From NCBI GenBank assembly GCA_017428155.1, contig JAFRRJ010000044.1, forward strand, positions 1-43,222: 43,222 nucleotides of DNA, written 5' to 3'. A program made the position numbers and the translations under genes. The notes below the pieces were generated by a model. It saw only the letters and a list, made by a program, of their open reading frames with translations. It had not been told where the DNA came from and made no database searches. The DNA is from Clostridiales bacterium. Lineage in GTDB: Bacteria; Bacillota; Clostridia; Saccharofermentanales; Saccharofermentanaceae. This document shows, one piece after another, positions 14,615-22,330 of the stretch (position 1 is the first letter of the stretch; each line of letters begins with the position of its first letter).

Positions 14615-16609
14615 ATGCCGGGTAAGAAAGATTACGGCAATGAGAGCATCTCGATGCTCAAGGGAGAGGACAGAGTCAGACTCCGTCCGGCTGTTATTTT
14701 CGGTTCTGATAATCTTGAAGGATGTATACATTCCTTTTTCGAGATCCTGTCGAATTCGATCGATGAGGCAAGGGAAGGTCACGGCGACAAGATCATTATT
14801 ACGAGGTTTGCTGACGGTACCATAGAAGTTGAGGACTTCGGACGCGGTATCCCGATGGATTACAATGCCAAGGAAGGCAGATATAACTGGGAACTGGTTT
14901 ACTGCGAGCTTTATGCGGGCGGTAAGTACAATAACAATTCATCAGGTGATTATGAGTTCTCATTAGGACTTAACGGTCTCGGCGCATGCGCTACACAGTA
15001 TGCTTCCGAATTCTTTGAAGTCACCGTATTCAGAGATCATACCAAGTATGAGATGGGCTTTAAGAAGGGCGTTCCGGTTACAGAACTCATGCAGGAGCCC
15101 TACAGATTCAAGAGAACGGGTACCATCCAGCGCTGGAAGCCCGATACTGAAGTCTTTACGGAGATAATCATTCCGCTTGAGTCATTCAAAGAGATAATCA
15201 AGCGCCAGTCTGTCATCAACAGCGGTATCGAGTTCATTCTTAAGGATGCCGAGTCAGGTGAGGAATTCTCATTTATCTATCCTGAAGGCATTAAGGGCTA
15301 TGTAGATGAACTTAACGCCATGAAGGGCTTTACCGAGACATATACATTCTCAGGTGAGGGCAAGGGCAGAGATAAGGAAGACCGTGACGAATATAAAGTC
15401 AGGGCAGAGGTTGCTTTCTGCTTCAACAACGAGATCAATGCATTGGAATACTTCCATAACTCCAGTTTCCTTGAGCACGGCGGTTCACCCGATAAGGCCG
15501 TAAGGAATGCTTTTGTAGCCGAGATCGATAAGCAGATCAAGCTCCGCGACAAGTACAAGGCCAATGAGTCTAAGATCACATTCCAGGATGTAGCGGATTC
15601 CCTTATACTTGTTACCAATACCTTTTCCACTCAGACTTCATATGAGAACCAGACGAAGAAGGCCATCAACAACAAGTTTATTCAGGACTTCATGACCCAG
15701 CTCATAAGAGATAATCTCGAGATCTGGTTTATAGAGAATAAGGATTTTGCTGCAAAGACCATCGAGCAGATCCTTATCAACAAGCGTGCACGTGAGAATG
15801 CCGAGAAGACCAAGGTCAATATCAAGAAGACTCTCATGGGCAAGGTCGATATCAATAACAGGATCAAGAAGTTCGTCGACTGCAGAACAAAAGACGTTGC
15901 TAAGCGCGAGCTCTATATCGTAGAGGGTGACTCCGCTTTGGGCTCCGTTAAGCTCGGCCGTGACGCCGAATTCCAGGCTGTAATGCCTGTCAGAGGTAAG
16001 ATCTTAAACTGCCTTAAGGCTGATTACGCAACCATCTTTAAGAGCGAGATCATAACAGATCTTCTTAAGGTCCTTGGGTGCGGCGTAGAGATCAAGAATA
16101 AGCACACCAAGGATATGAGCGCTTTTAATCTTGACGACTTAAGATGGAACAAGATCATAATCTGTACCGATGCCGATGTCGATGGCTTCCAGATCAGAAC
16201 ATTAATACTTGCGATGCTCTACAGACTTACGCCTACTCTTATCGAGAAGGGATTTGTCTATGTAGCCGAGTCTCCTCTTTTCGAGATCACATACAGACCT
16301 AAGGGAAAGAATGCGCAGGAAGAGACATTCTTCGCATTTAACGAGAAGGAAAAGGCTGAGATCCTTGCCAAGGTCGATCCCAAGCTCTGCACGATCCAGA
16401 GATCAAAAGGTTTGGGTGAGAATGAGCCTGAGATGATGTGGAAGACAACAATGAATCCGAAGTCTCGAAGACTTATCAAGGCTTGTCCTGAAGATGCGGC
16501 GAAGACTGCTGAGATATTTGATCTTCTCCTCGGAGACAACCTTGCAGGAAGAAAACTCCATATTGAGAACGACGGTAAGAAGTACCTCGATATGCTTGAT
16601 TTAGGGTGA
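14615..16609 (+). CDS. parE: Type IIA topoisomerase ATPase subunit, ParE-like
   Basis: This 664-residue protein is the ATP-hydrolysing subunit of a type IIA topoisomerase. The GHKL ATPase domain shows EILSNSIDEA (magnesium Asn), EDFGRGIP and a glycine-rich lid LGLNGLGA; the transducer domain follows. The TOPRIM domain has YIVEGDSALGSVKLGRD (near 434) and DADVDGFQIRTLILAMLYR (near 519). It is divergent: the usual RPGMYIG reads RPAVIFGSD, and DADVDGSHIR reads DADVDGFQIR. The length fits ParE rather than long GyrB. It is followed 5 nt later by the ParC-like subunit. AAGGAG precedes the ATG by 11 nt. I prefer topoisomerase IV (decatenation) over gyrase, because the partner lacks a clear GyrA box. 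Confidence 0.9.
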   Translation: MPGKKDYGNESISMLKGEDRVRLRPAVIFGSDNLEGCIHSFFEILSNSIDEAREGHGDKIIITRFADGTIEVEDFGRGIPMDYNAKEGRYNWELVYCELYAGGKYNNNSSGDYEFSLGLNGLGACATQYASEFFEVTVFRDHTKYEMGFKKGVPVTELMQEPYRFKRTGTIQRWKPDTEVFTEIIIPLESFKEIIKRQSVINSGIEFILKDAESGEEFSFIYPEGIKGYVDELNAMKGFTETYTFSGEGKGRDKEDRDEYKVRAEVAFCFNNEINALEYFHNSSFLEHGGSPDKAVRNAFVAEIDKQIKLRDKYKANESKITFQDVADSLILVTNTFSTQTSYENQTKKAINNKFIQDFMTQLIRDNLEIWFIENKDFAAKTIEQILINKRARENAEKTKVNIKKTLMGKVDINNRIKKFVDCRTKDVAKRELYIVEGDSALGSVKLGRDAEFQAVMPVRGKILNCLKADYATIFKSEIITDLLKVLGCGVEIKNKHTKDMSAFNLDDLRWNKIIICTDADVDGFQIRTLILAMLYRLTPTLIEKGFVYVAESPLFEITYRPKGKNAQEETFFAFNEKEKAEILAKVDPKLCTIQRSKGLGENEPEMMWKTTMNPKSRRLIKACPEDAAKTAEIFDLLLGDNLAGRKLHIENDGKKYLDMLDLG

Positions 16610-16614
16610 TGTAA

Positions 16615-18876
16615 ATGGCACGTAAGAAAAAAGAAGATATCAATTCAGATTCACTTAAAGCAAAGCTTACAGACAGCAATGCTAAGGACATGCCGGCTAT
16701 CGACCAGCCGATAACCGAGATGCTCGAGATCAATTATATGCCCTATGCGATGAGCGTAATCGTATCCCGTGCTATTCCTGAGATCGACGGCTTTAAGCCT
16801 TCGCACCGTAAGCTCCTTTATACGATGTACAAGATGGGTCTTTTAGGCGGCAACAGGACCAAGTCCGCGAACGTAGTTGGTCAGACCATGAAGCTCAATC
16901 CTCACGGAGACCAGGCTATCTACGATACGATGGTAAGACTTACAAGGGGCAACGGCTCTTTGCTCCATCCTTTTGTCGATTCGAAGGGTAACTTCGGTAA
17001 GCAGTATTCCAGAGATATGCAGTGTGCTGCTCCGCGTTATACGGAAGTAAGACTTGAGAAGATCTGCGAAGAGATATTCAAGGGCATCGATAAAGATGCT
17101 GTCGACATGATCGACAACTACGACGGAACCTTGAAGGAACCTTCGCTTCTTCCTACGACATTCCCGGCTGTTCTGGTAAATGCCAATCAGGGTATCGCCG
17201 TAGGTATGGCGTCCAATATCTGCTCATTCAATCTTTCCGAAGTATGTGCTGCAACAGAAGCTTATATGAGAGACCCGAATACCGATCTGTTGGAGATCAT
17301 GCCTGCACCTGACTTTTCCGGCGGCGGAAAGATCCTTTACAGCAAGGAGCAGATGAAGGCCATCTACGATACCGGCAAGGGTACTTTCTCCGTAAGAGCG
17401 AAGTATCAGGTGGATAAGGCAAAGAACCTTATCGAGATCACCGAGATCCCTTATTCCACAAGTGTTGAGGCAATCATCGATAACATCGCGGATCTTGTTA
17501 AGACAGGCAAGGCAAAAGAGATCGCAGATATCCGTGACGAGACAGACCTTGACGGTCTTAAGATCACGATAGACTGCAAGCGCGGTACCGATCACGAGCA
17601 GCTCATGACCAAGCTATTCAGATTTACAAAGCTTGAAGATACTTTCTCATGCAATTTCAATATTCTTATCGACGGTTCTCCGAGAGTAATGGGTATTGCC
17701 CGGATCCTTGACGAATGGCTCAAGTGGAGAAGGACATGTGTCTGCCGTGAGCTCTCATTTAACCTTGATAAGATGAAGAAGAAGCTTCACCTGTTAGACG
17801 GTCTTGCTGTTATCCTCTTAGACATCGATAAGGCTATTAAGATCATCAGAGAGACAGAGCTTGAAGCTGACGTTATCCCCAACCTCATGAAGGGATTCGG
17901 CATCGACGAAGAGCAGGCTGAATATGTTGCCGAGATCAAGCTCCGCAATATCAATAAGCAGTATATCCTCAACAGGATCGCCGACAGAGATAAGCTCAAG
18001 GCAGATATAGCTGATACGGAAGATCTTCTTGGCAGTCCCAGAAGGATCAATAATCTTATTGCCAAGACATTAAAGGAGGTTGCCGAGAAATACGGCCAGC
18101 CCAGAAGATCAGAGCTTGTCGGCGCTGAGGAGACAGAGACATTTGTTGAATCTGCAGTAATTCCCGATTACAGACTCCATCTCATGCTTACTCGTCACGG
18201 CTACCTTAAGAAGCACACCATGAAGTCACTTCAGAGTGCAGGCGAGCTTAAGACAAAAGATGACGATGAGATCTTCATGGGATTTGAATGTGAGAACAGA
18301 TCAGATCTTCTGATCTTCACTGATAAGTGCAATCTTTATAAGACTCATGTTTATGATTTCTCCGACACAAAGCCGGGTGATCTCGGTCACTTCCTTAACA
18401 GTGAACTGGAGATGGAAGACGGTGAGAGACCGATGTTCATGATCTCCACAACAGACTATAAGGGTATACTGTTTATCGCTTTCGAGAACGGTAAGGCTGC
18501 AAGATTCCCCATCTCTGCATATGAGACAAAGCAGAACAGAAAGAAGCTTATCAATGCTTATTTTGACGGCAGCAAAGCAGTAGGATTCATCCTCCTTGAT
18601 GAGGAAGAGGATCCTGATCTTATCGTTACAAACAGTCTGGATAAGGCCGCTGTCTTTAAGGCGTCACTTATTCCTCTGAAGACCACAAGAACGACACAGG
18701 GTGTTCAGCTCCTTGTATCTAAGAAAGGTTCTGTATTAAGGTCTCTTGCAAGGCTTGCCGAAGTCGATGTTCAGGATCCCGAATACTACAGGATACGTAA
18801 GGTTCCGGCTATCGGATACTACATTAAAGAGAATTCTCTGGAGGCAAAGCAGGTTAGCTTTGATGATCTGAAGTGA
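16615..18876 (+). CDS. parC: Type IIA topoisomerase cleavage subunit, ParC-like
   Basis: This 753-residue protein carries the catalytic tyrosine (Tyr142 in CAAPRYTEVR) and the breakage-reunion core starting MPYAMSVIVSRAIPEIDGFKPSHRKLLY. The C-terminal part (about 510-750) forms a beta-pinwheel-like region with blade motifs such as KTTRTTQGVQLL, but no canonical QRRGGKG GyrA box, which favours topoisomerase IV. In the quinolone-binding segment PHGDQAIYD, the position equal to Ser83 of E. coli GyrA is Gln100, while the Asp equal to Asp87 is kept. A basic N-terminal extension (MARKKKEDINSDSLK) precedes the core. Its last four bases overlap the next gene (GTGA), so the three genes 14615-20759 are translated from one mRNA. 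Confidence 0.92.
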   Translation: MARKKKEDINSDSLKAKLTDSNAKDMPAIDQPITEMLEINYMPYAMSVIVSRAIPEIDGFKPSHRKLLYTMYKMGLLGGNRTKSANVVGQTMKLNPHGDQAIYDTMVRLTRGNGSLLHPFVDSKGNFGKQYSRDMQCAAPRYTEVRLEKICEEIFKGIDKDAVDMIDNYDGTLKEPSLLPTTFPAVLVNANQGIAVGMASNICSFNLSEVCAATEAYMRDPNTDLLEIMPAPDFSGGGKILYSKEQMKAIYDTGKGTFSVRAKYQVDKAKNLIEITEIPYSTSVEAIIDNIADLVKTGKAKEIADIRDETDLDGLKITIDCKRGTDHEQLMTKLFRFTKLEDTFSCNFNILIDGSPRVMGIARILDEWLKWRRTCVCRELSFNLDKMKKKLHLLDGLAVILLDIDKAIKIIRETELEADVIPNLMKGFGIDEEQAEYVAEIKLRNINKQYILNRIADRDKLKADIADTEDLLGSPRRINNLIAKTLKEVAEKYGQPRRSELVGAEETETFVESAVIPDYRLHLMLTRHGYLKKHTMKSLQSAGELKTKDDDEIFMGFECENRSDLLIFTDKCNLYKTHVYDFSDTKPGDLGHFLNSELEMEDGERPMFMISTTDYKGILFIAFENGKAARFPISAYETKQNRKKLINAYFDGSKAVGFILLDEEEDPDLIVTNSLDKAAVFKASLIPLKTTRTTQGVQLLVSKKGSVLRSLARLAEVDVQDPEYYRIRKVPAIGYYIKENSLEAKQVSFDDLK

Positions 18877-20759
18877 CGGTATTTTCTTCCGAATATCACG
18901 TCGGGGAAGACGATCGCAGAAGCAGCAAGGGATATAACATAGCTGCTGTCCTTTGTGCTGTAGCGCTCATAGCGCTCGGCATAACGACGTTCCTTATCGG
19001 AAGAAAGAATGCCTATGAGATGGATACCGTTCCAAGCTTCGAGAAAGCTATCGATGAAGGCAGATATACGGATGCTCTCTCGATCTACAGAGGTATTCAG
19101 GACGAGGTTCTTAAGGCTTCGCCTGATGATCAGGAATCCAATGCTTTCAGGATCAAGATGCTCAGTGACATGGAATTTATCGTCAAGGACAGAGTGGATA
19201 CCCTGTGCAACCGAATCATTAGCAACAGATATGTCCTCACTGCAAGTGACATCAATTTCCTCGATTCAATGAGAGAACTTACGAGCTCTGTCGTATCAGA
19301 CAGACTCTATGGGATATGCGAGGAGTTCCTGTTAGGCAAAGTAGAGAAGCCTGTTGTAATGTACTTTTTCGAGCAGCTCCAGCCTATCGGAAACTTTGCT
19401 GCGACAGCCAATCCGCTGCTCCGTGAGCTGGACTATATAGAGACTGCAACGGGTGATGTTCAGACCGCCGAGAAGTCCCTTGATAAAGGCGATTATATTG
19501 CGGCCGTAAAGAAATACACGAGCGTTAACGAAGGCTACGACGGTTTTGTCGGAGATTACTGCGACAGGAGGATCGCGGACATCAAGGAGACGATGTACGA
19601 GCCGATGATGGCTGAAGGTGAGCATATGCTCCAGACATATAAGTTCTATTCGGCCGAGCAGCTCTTCTCCGATCTTGCGGTTATCTTCCCGGAAGATGAG
19701 ATGATAAAGAGCAATCTTCTGACAGCTACATCGCACACGAGTGAAGTCAAGGAATACAGAGGTCCAATCGAGGTTATCTGCGTAAGATCGCTTATTGCCG
19801 ATACCGATACCGCATTTGCCGGACGTTACCATTCCGCAAACCTCGGACTCTATCTCACAACATATGAGTTTGAGAAGATCCTGGAGAACCTTTATGCAAG
19901 AGATTATGTGCTTGTTGATCCCGAGAATCTTATAGAGGCGAGCGATCCGACATTCCTTCTTGAACGTAATCTTAAGGTGCCGAAGGGCAAGAAGCCGCTT
20001 GTTGTCGTCATAGAGAACCTTCAGTACAGTGCTTCGGCATATAACTGCGGAACGTGCAGAAGACTTGTTCTCAACGACGAGAATCAGGTCTGCGGCGAAT
20101 ATGTCAATTCAGACGGTGAGACTGTGGTAAGCAGAACCGCTGAGGCAATCGGTATCCTCGATACTTTCGTCGAGAAGAATCCCGATTTCACATATGACGG
20201 TGCAAAGGGAATAATATCGGTGAGCGGTTATGAGGCATGCTTCGGTTATGTTGTTGCCGCCGGTGAGATCGAGGCACGCAATACGGCGTTGTCCGCTGCA
20301 AATCTCCCTCAGATCGAAGTGACAAATGACGATATAGATTACAGCAGGGAGAGGGTCACGGAGATCGTTGATGTCCTTGCCGATAACGGCTGGAAGTTTG
20401 CTTCCTGCACATATTCCTATATTGAAGACTGCAGAAATACGGAGAAAGCAGTACTCAAGGAAGATACTGAGAAGTGGCTTGACCAGATAGGAAGTTTGTT
20501 CGGGGAAGTCCATATGCTTGTATATCCGAACGGCAATTACATCTTCGGTACAGATGACAGGGCTGTATATTATAAGAATAACGGATTCAGGATCTTCTTC
20601 GGAGGCGGAGCTACGCCATATTATACTTACGGCGATAACTATCTCTATCTTGACCGTGCCATGATGAGCTATAAGACTCTGAACCGCAAAGCATATGAGG
20701 AGTTGTTCGATTATACACAGATAATCGATCCGGCAAGAGAGCAGAACGAAGAGAACTAA
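18873..20759 (+). CDS. Membrane-anchored NodB/polysaccharide-deacetylase-like protein, degenerate
   Basis: This 628-residue protein has an N-terminal membrane segment (about 22-42) with a short cytoplasmic tail and a large outside part. Residues about 50-300 are helical with TPR-like segments (FEKAIDEGRYTDALSIYRGI; LDKGDYIAAVKKYTSVNEGY). From about 305 it follows the NodB-type fold of clostridial polysaccharide deacetylases (VRSLIADTD, LYLTTYEFEKILENLYARDYV, PKGKKPLVVVIENLQYSA). The metal motifs are lost: the DD position reads Glu381-Asn382, and the late H-T-Y-S-H reads SCTYSYI (Cys512, Tyr516). I infer no deacetylase activity. It starts with GTG inside the ParC stop (GTGA), an odd partner for a topoisomerase. 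Confidence 0.75.
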   Translation: MTVFSSEYHVGEDDRRSSKGYNIAAVLCAVALIALGITTFLIGRKNAYEMDTVPSFEKAIDEGRYTDALSIYRGIQDEVLKASPDDQESNAFRIKMLSDMEFIVKDRVDTLCNRIISNRYVLTASDINFLDSMRELTSSVVSDRLYGICEEFLLGKVEKPVVMYFFEQLQPIGNFAATANPLLRELDYIETATGDVQTAEKSLDKGDYIAAVKKYTSVNEGYDGFVGDYCDRRIADIKETMYEPMMAEGEHMLQTYKFYSAEQLFSDLAVIFPEDEMIKSNLLTATSHTSEVKEYRGPIEVICVRSLIADTDTAFAGRYHSANLGLYLTTYEFEKILENLYARDYVLVDPENLIEASDPTFLLERNLKVPKGKKPLVVVIENLQYSASAYNCGTCRRLVLNDENQVCGEYVNSDGETVVSRTAEAIGILDTFVEKNPDFTYDGAKGIISVSGYEACFGYVVAAGEIEARNTALSAANLPQIEVTNDDIDYSRERVTEIVDVLADNGWKFASCTYSYIEDCRNTEKAVLKEDTEKWLDQIGSLFGEVHMLVYPNGNYIFGTDDRAVYYKNNGFRIFFGGGATPYYTYGDNYLYLDRAMMSYKTLNRKAYEELFDYTQIIDPAREQNEEN

Positions 20760-20789
20760 TATTATATTTTCGTTTCATTTTTGATTTGT

Positions 20790-20819
20790 TTGCACATGAA
20801 ATCCGTTTTTTATTATAAT
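20790..20819 (+). promoter_or_regulatory. Candidate promoter of the PH-domain/sirtuin/MutS-like operon
   Basis: TATAAT (20814-20819) has a weak TTGCAC -35 (20790-20795) 18 bp upstream. It lies between the NodB-like stop and the ATG at 20866. Confidence 0.4.
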
Positions 20820-20865
20820 GTAAGTTGTAATGCTATATTTGGCTTTACGAAGGGAGCTTTGCAAA

Positions 20866-21321
20866 ATGGGTAGAATAGATAGACTTACAAATCTTACAGA
20901 GAAGGAAGAGATTCTCTGGCAAGACCGAAAGAGATATTTCGGTCTGCCTTTATCTTTTACGATATACAGTTTCAGCATGAACAAATTCTATTACAAGAAG
21001 GGTATCTTCAACATTACTTCCGAGGAGATCCTCTTATACAGAATTCTGGATATTACTTTCAAACAGTCAATCTGGCAGAAAATCTTCAGTGTAGGATCTG
21101 TTATTCTTACTACTGCCGATAAGACTACTCCGCTCCTTGTAATACAGAATATCAAGACGCCTGACAGAGTCAGGAAGGCTTTGAGCACTCTCGTAGAACA
21201 GAGACGCGACGAGAAGCGTGTCACAGGTAAGGAAATGTTCGGTGCGGCCGGCATGTTCCATGATCACGGTGATCTTGAGGGCGTTGATCTGGATGGTGAC
21301 GGAATAATCGATATTCATTGA
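20866..21321 (+). CDS. Bacterial PH-domain protein
   Basis: This 151-residue protein starts MGRIDRLTNLTEKEEILWQDRKRYFGLPLSFTIYSFS and continues with alternating beta strands (KFYYKKGIFNITSEEILLYRILDI), a pattern typical of bacterial PH domains of the bPH_2/DUF304 type. TPDRVRKALSTLVEQRRDEKR supplies the closing helix. The tail DLDGDGIIDIH is a calcium-loop-like acidic stretch. Ligand and role are unknown. GGGAG precedes the ATG by about 9 nt; the upstream ATG at 20830 lacks a site. It is 13 nt before the sirtuin start and is probably cotranscribed with it. Confidence 0.78.
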   Translation: MGRIDRLTNLTEKEEILWQDRKRYFGLPLSFTIYSFSMNKFYYKKGIFNITSEEILLYRILDITFKQSIWQKIFSVGSVILTTADKTTPLLVIQNIKTPDRVRKALSTLVEQRRDEKRVTGKEMFGAAGMFHDHGDLEGVDLDGDGIIDIH

Positions 21322-21334
21322 TTGAGGTATAGTT

Positions 21335-22330
21335 GTGGAGACCAGGATAGACAGATTCGGCAGCGTTCGAGAGGACAAGATAAAGCAGCTTAAAGAGCTA
21401 ATTGCGGAATCCAACAATATCGTGTTCCTTGGCGGAGCAGGTGTATCGACAGAGAGCGGCATTCCGGACTTCAGAAGCGGTGCAGGTATCTATAACACCG
21501 AGAGCGGCACAAAGTACAGACCGATCGACATCATTGCCCACGATTTCTTTATAGAGCATCCGGAAGATTTCTACGACTTTTACAAGCGTAAGCTCATCTA
21601 TCCTGACGCAAGACCCAACAAAGCTCATAAAGCTCTTGTAAGACTCGAGAGACAGGGTAAGCTCAAGGCGATAATCACACAGAACATTGATAATCTCCAT
21701 CAGGAGGCCGGAAGCAAGTGCGTTATCGAGCTTCACGGTTCGGTATTCAGGAATTACTGCATGGACTGCGGCAAGAAGTTCAATATCGAATATATTGCTG
21801 CCCAGGAGGGTGTACCTCACTGTGACAGATGCGGCGGTATCGTAAGACCTGATATCGTTCTTTATGAAGAGAATCTTGAACATGAGAATGTTGACAATGC
21901 GATAAAGGCTGTTAAGAAATGCGACCTCATGATCATTGCGGGAACATCTCTTACTGTTTATCCTGCTGCCACATTTGCCCAGTTCTTAAAGCACGACAGG
22001 ATCGTCATAATAAATAAGAGTTCGACATATATGGACCTCAAGGCACTCCTTACTATCCATGATAATGTCGGAGAAGTTCTTGATAAGGTAGTGCCTAAGA
22101 GAGTATCCAAAAAGACAACTGCCAAGTCTTCGTCTTCAAAGAATGCTTCCGCAAAGACATCTTCAAAGAAGCAAACGTCAACGAAGAACACTGCAGGCAA
22201 GACTGCTTCAAAGAGTACATCCAAGAGTACCTCCAAGTCACAAACTGCAGGTAAAGCTGCCGCAAAGCCTGCCGGCAGCAAAGCTGCGAAGAAGCCGGCT
22301 GCTTCAAAGGCGAAGAAGGATGAAAGCTGA
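21335..22330 (+). CDS. Sir2-family NAD-dependent deacylase with a histone-H1-like tail
   Basis: Residues 1-245 are a canonical sirtuin, which removes acyl groups from lysines using NAD. GGAGVSTESGIPDFRSG is the NAD loop, TQNIDNLH the active-site Gln-Asn-x-Asp segment, ELHGS the catalytic His, CMDCGKKF ... CDRCGG the zinc site, and GTSLTVYPAA the second NAD segment. From about 255 to 331 the protein is almost only Lys, Ala, Ser and Thr (KTASKSTSKSTSKS; KAAKKPAASKAKK), like the C-terminal tail of histone H1 or bacterial H1-like proteins. Such tails bind DNA or RNA and are acetylated. I infer a nucleic-acid-tethered deacylase. The start is GTG with GAGGT 6 nt upstream. The last 11 bases overlap the MutS-like gene. 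Confidence 0.92.
   Translation: METRIDRFGSVREDKIKQLKELIAESNNIVFLGGAGVSTESGIPDFRSGAGIYNTESGTKYRPIDIIAHDFFIEHPEDFYDFYKRKLIYPDARPNKAHKALVRLERQGKLKAIITQNIDNLHQEAGSKCVIELHGSVFRNYCMDCGKKFNIEYIAAQEGVPHCDRCGGIVRPDIVLYEENLEHENVDNAIKAVKKCDLMIIAGTSLTVYPAATFAQFLKHDRIVIINKSSTYMDLKALLTIHDNVGEVLDKVVPKRVSKKTTAKSSSSKNASAKTSSKKQTSTKNTAGKTASKSTSKSTSKSQTAGKAAAKPAGSKAAKKPAASKAKKDES

Noticed and set aside
14615..18876. DNA gyrase (gyrB-gyrA)
   Set aside because: The cleavage subunit lacks a canonical QRRGGKG box and the pair is divergent, so topoisomerase IV is the better call. Gyrase is not completely excluded.
22143..22319. Upstream extension of the MutS-like gene
   Set aside because: It is the other-frame reading of the sirtuin Lys-rich tail (Arg/Leu/Gln-rich nonsense). 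The ATG at 22320 gives a normal protein start.
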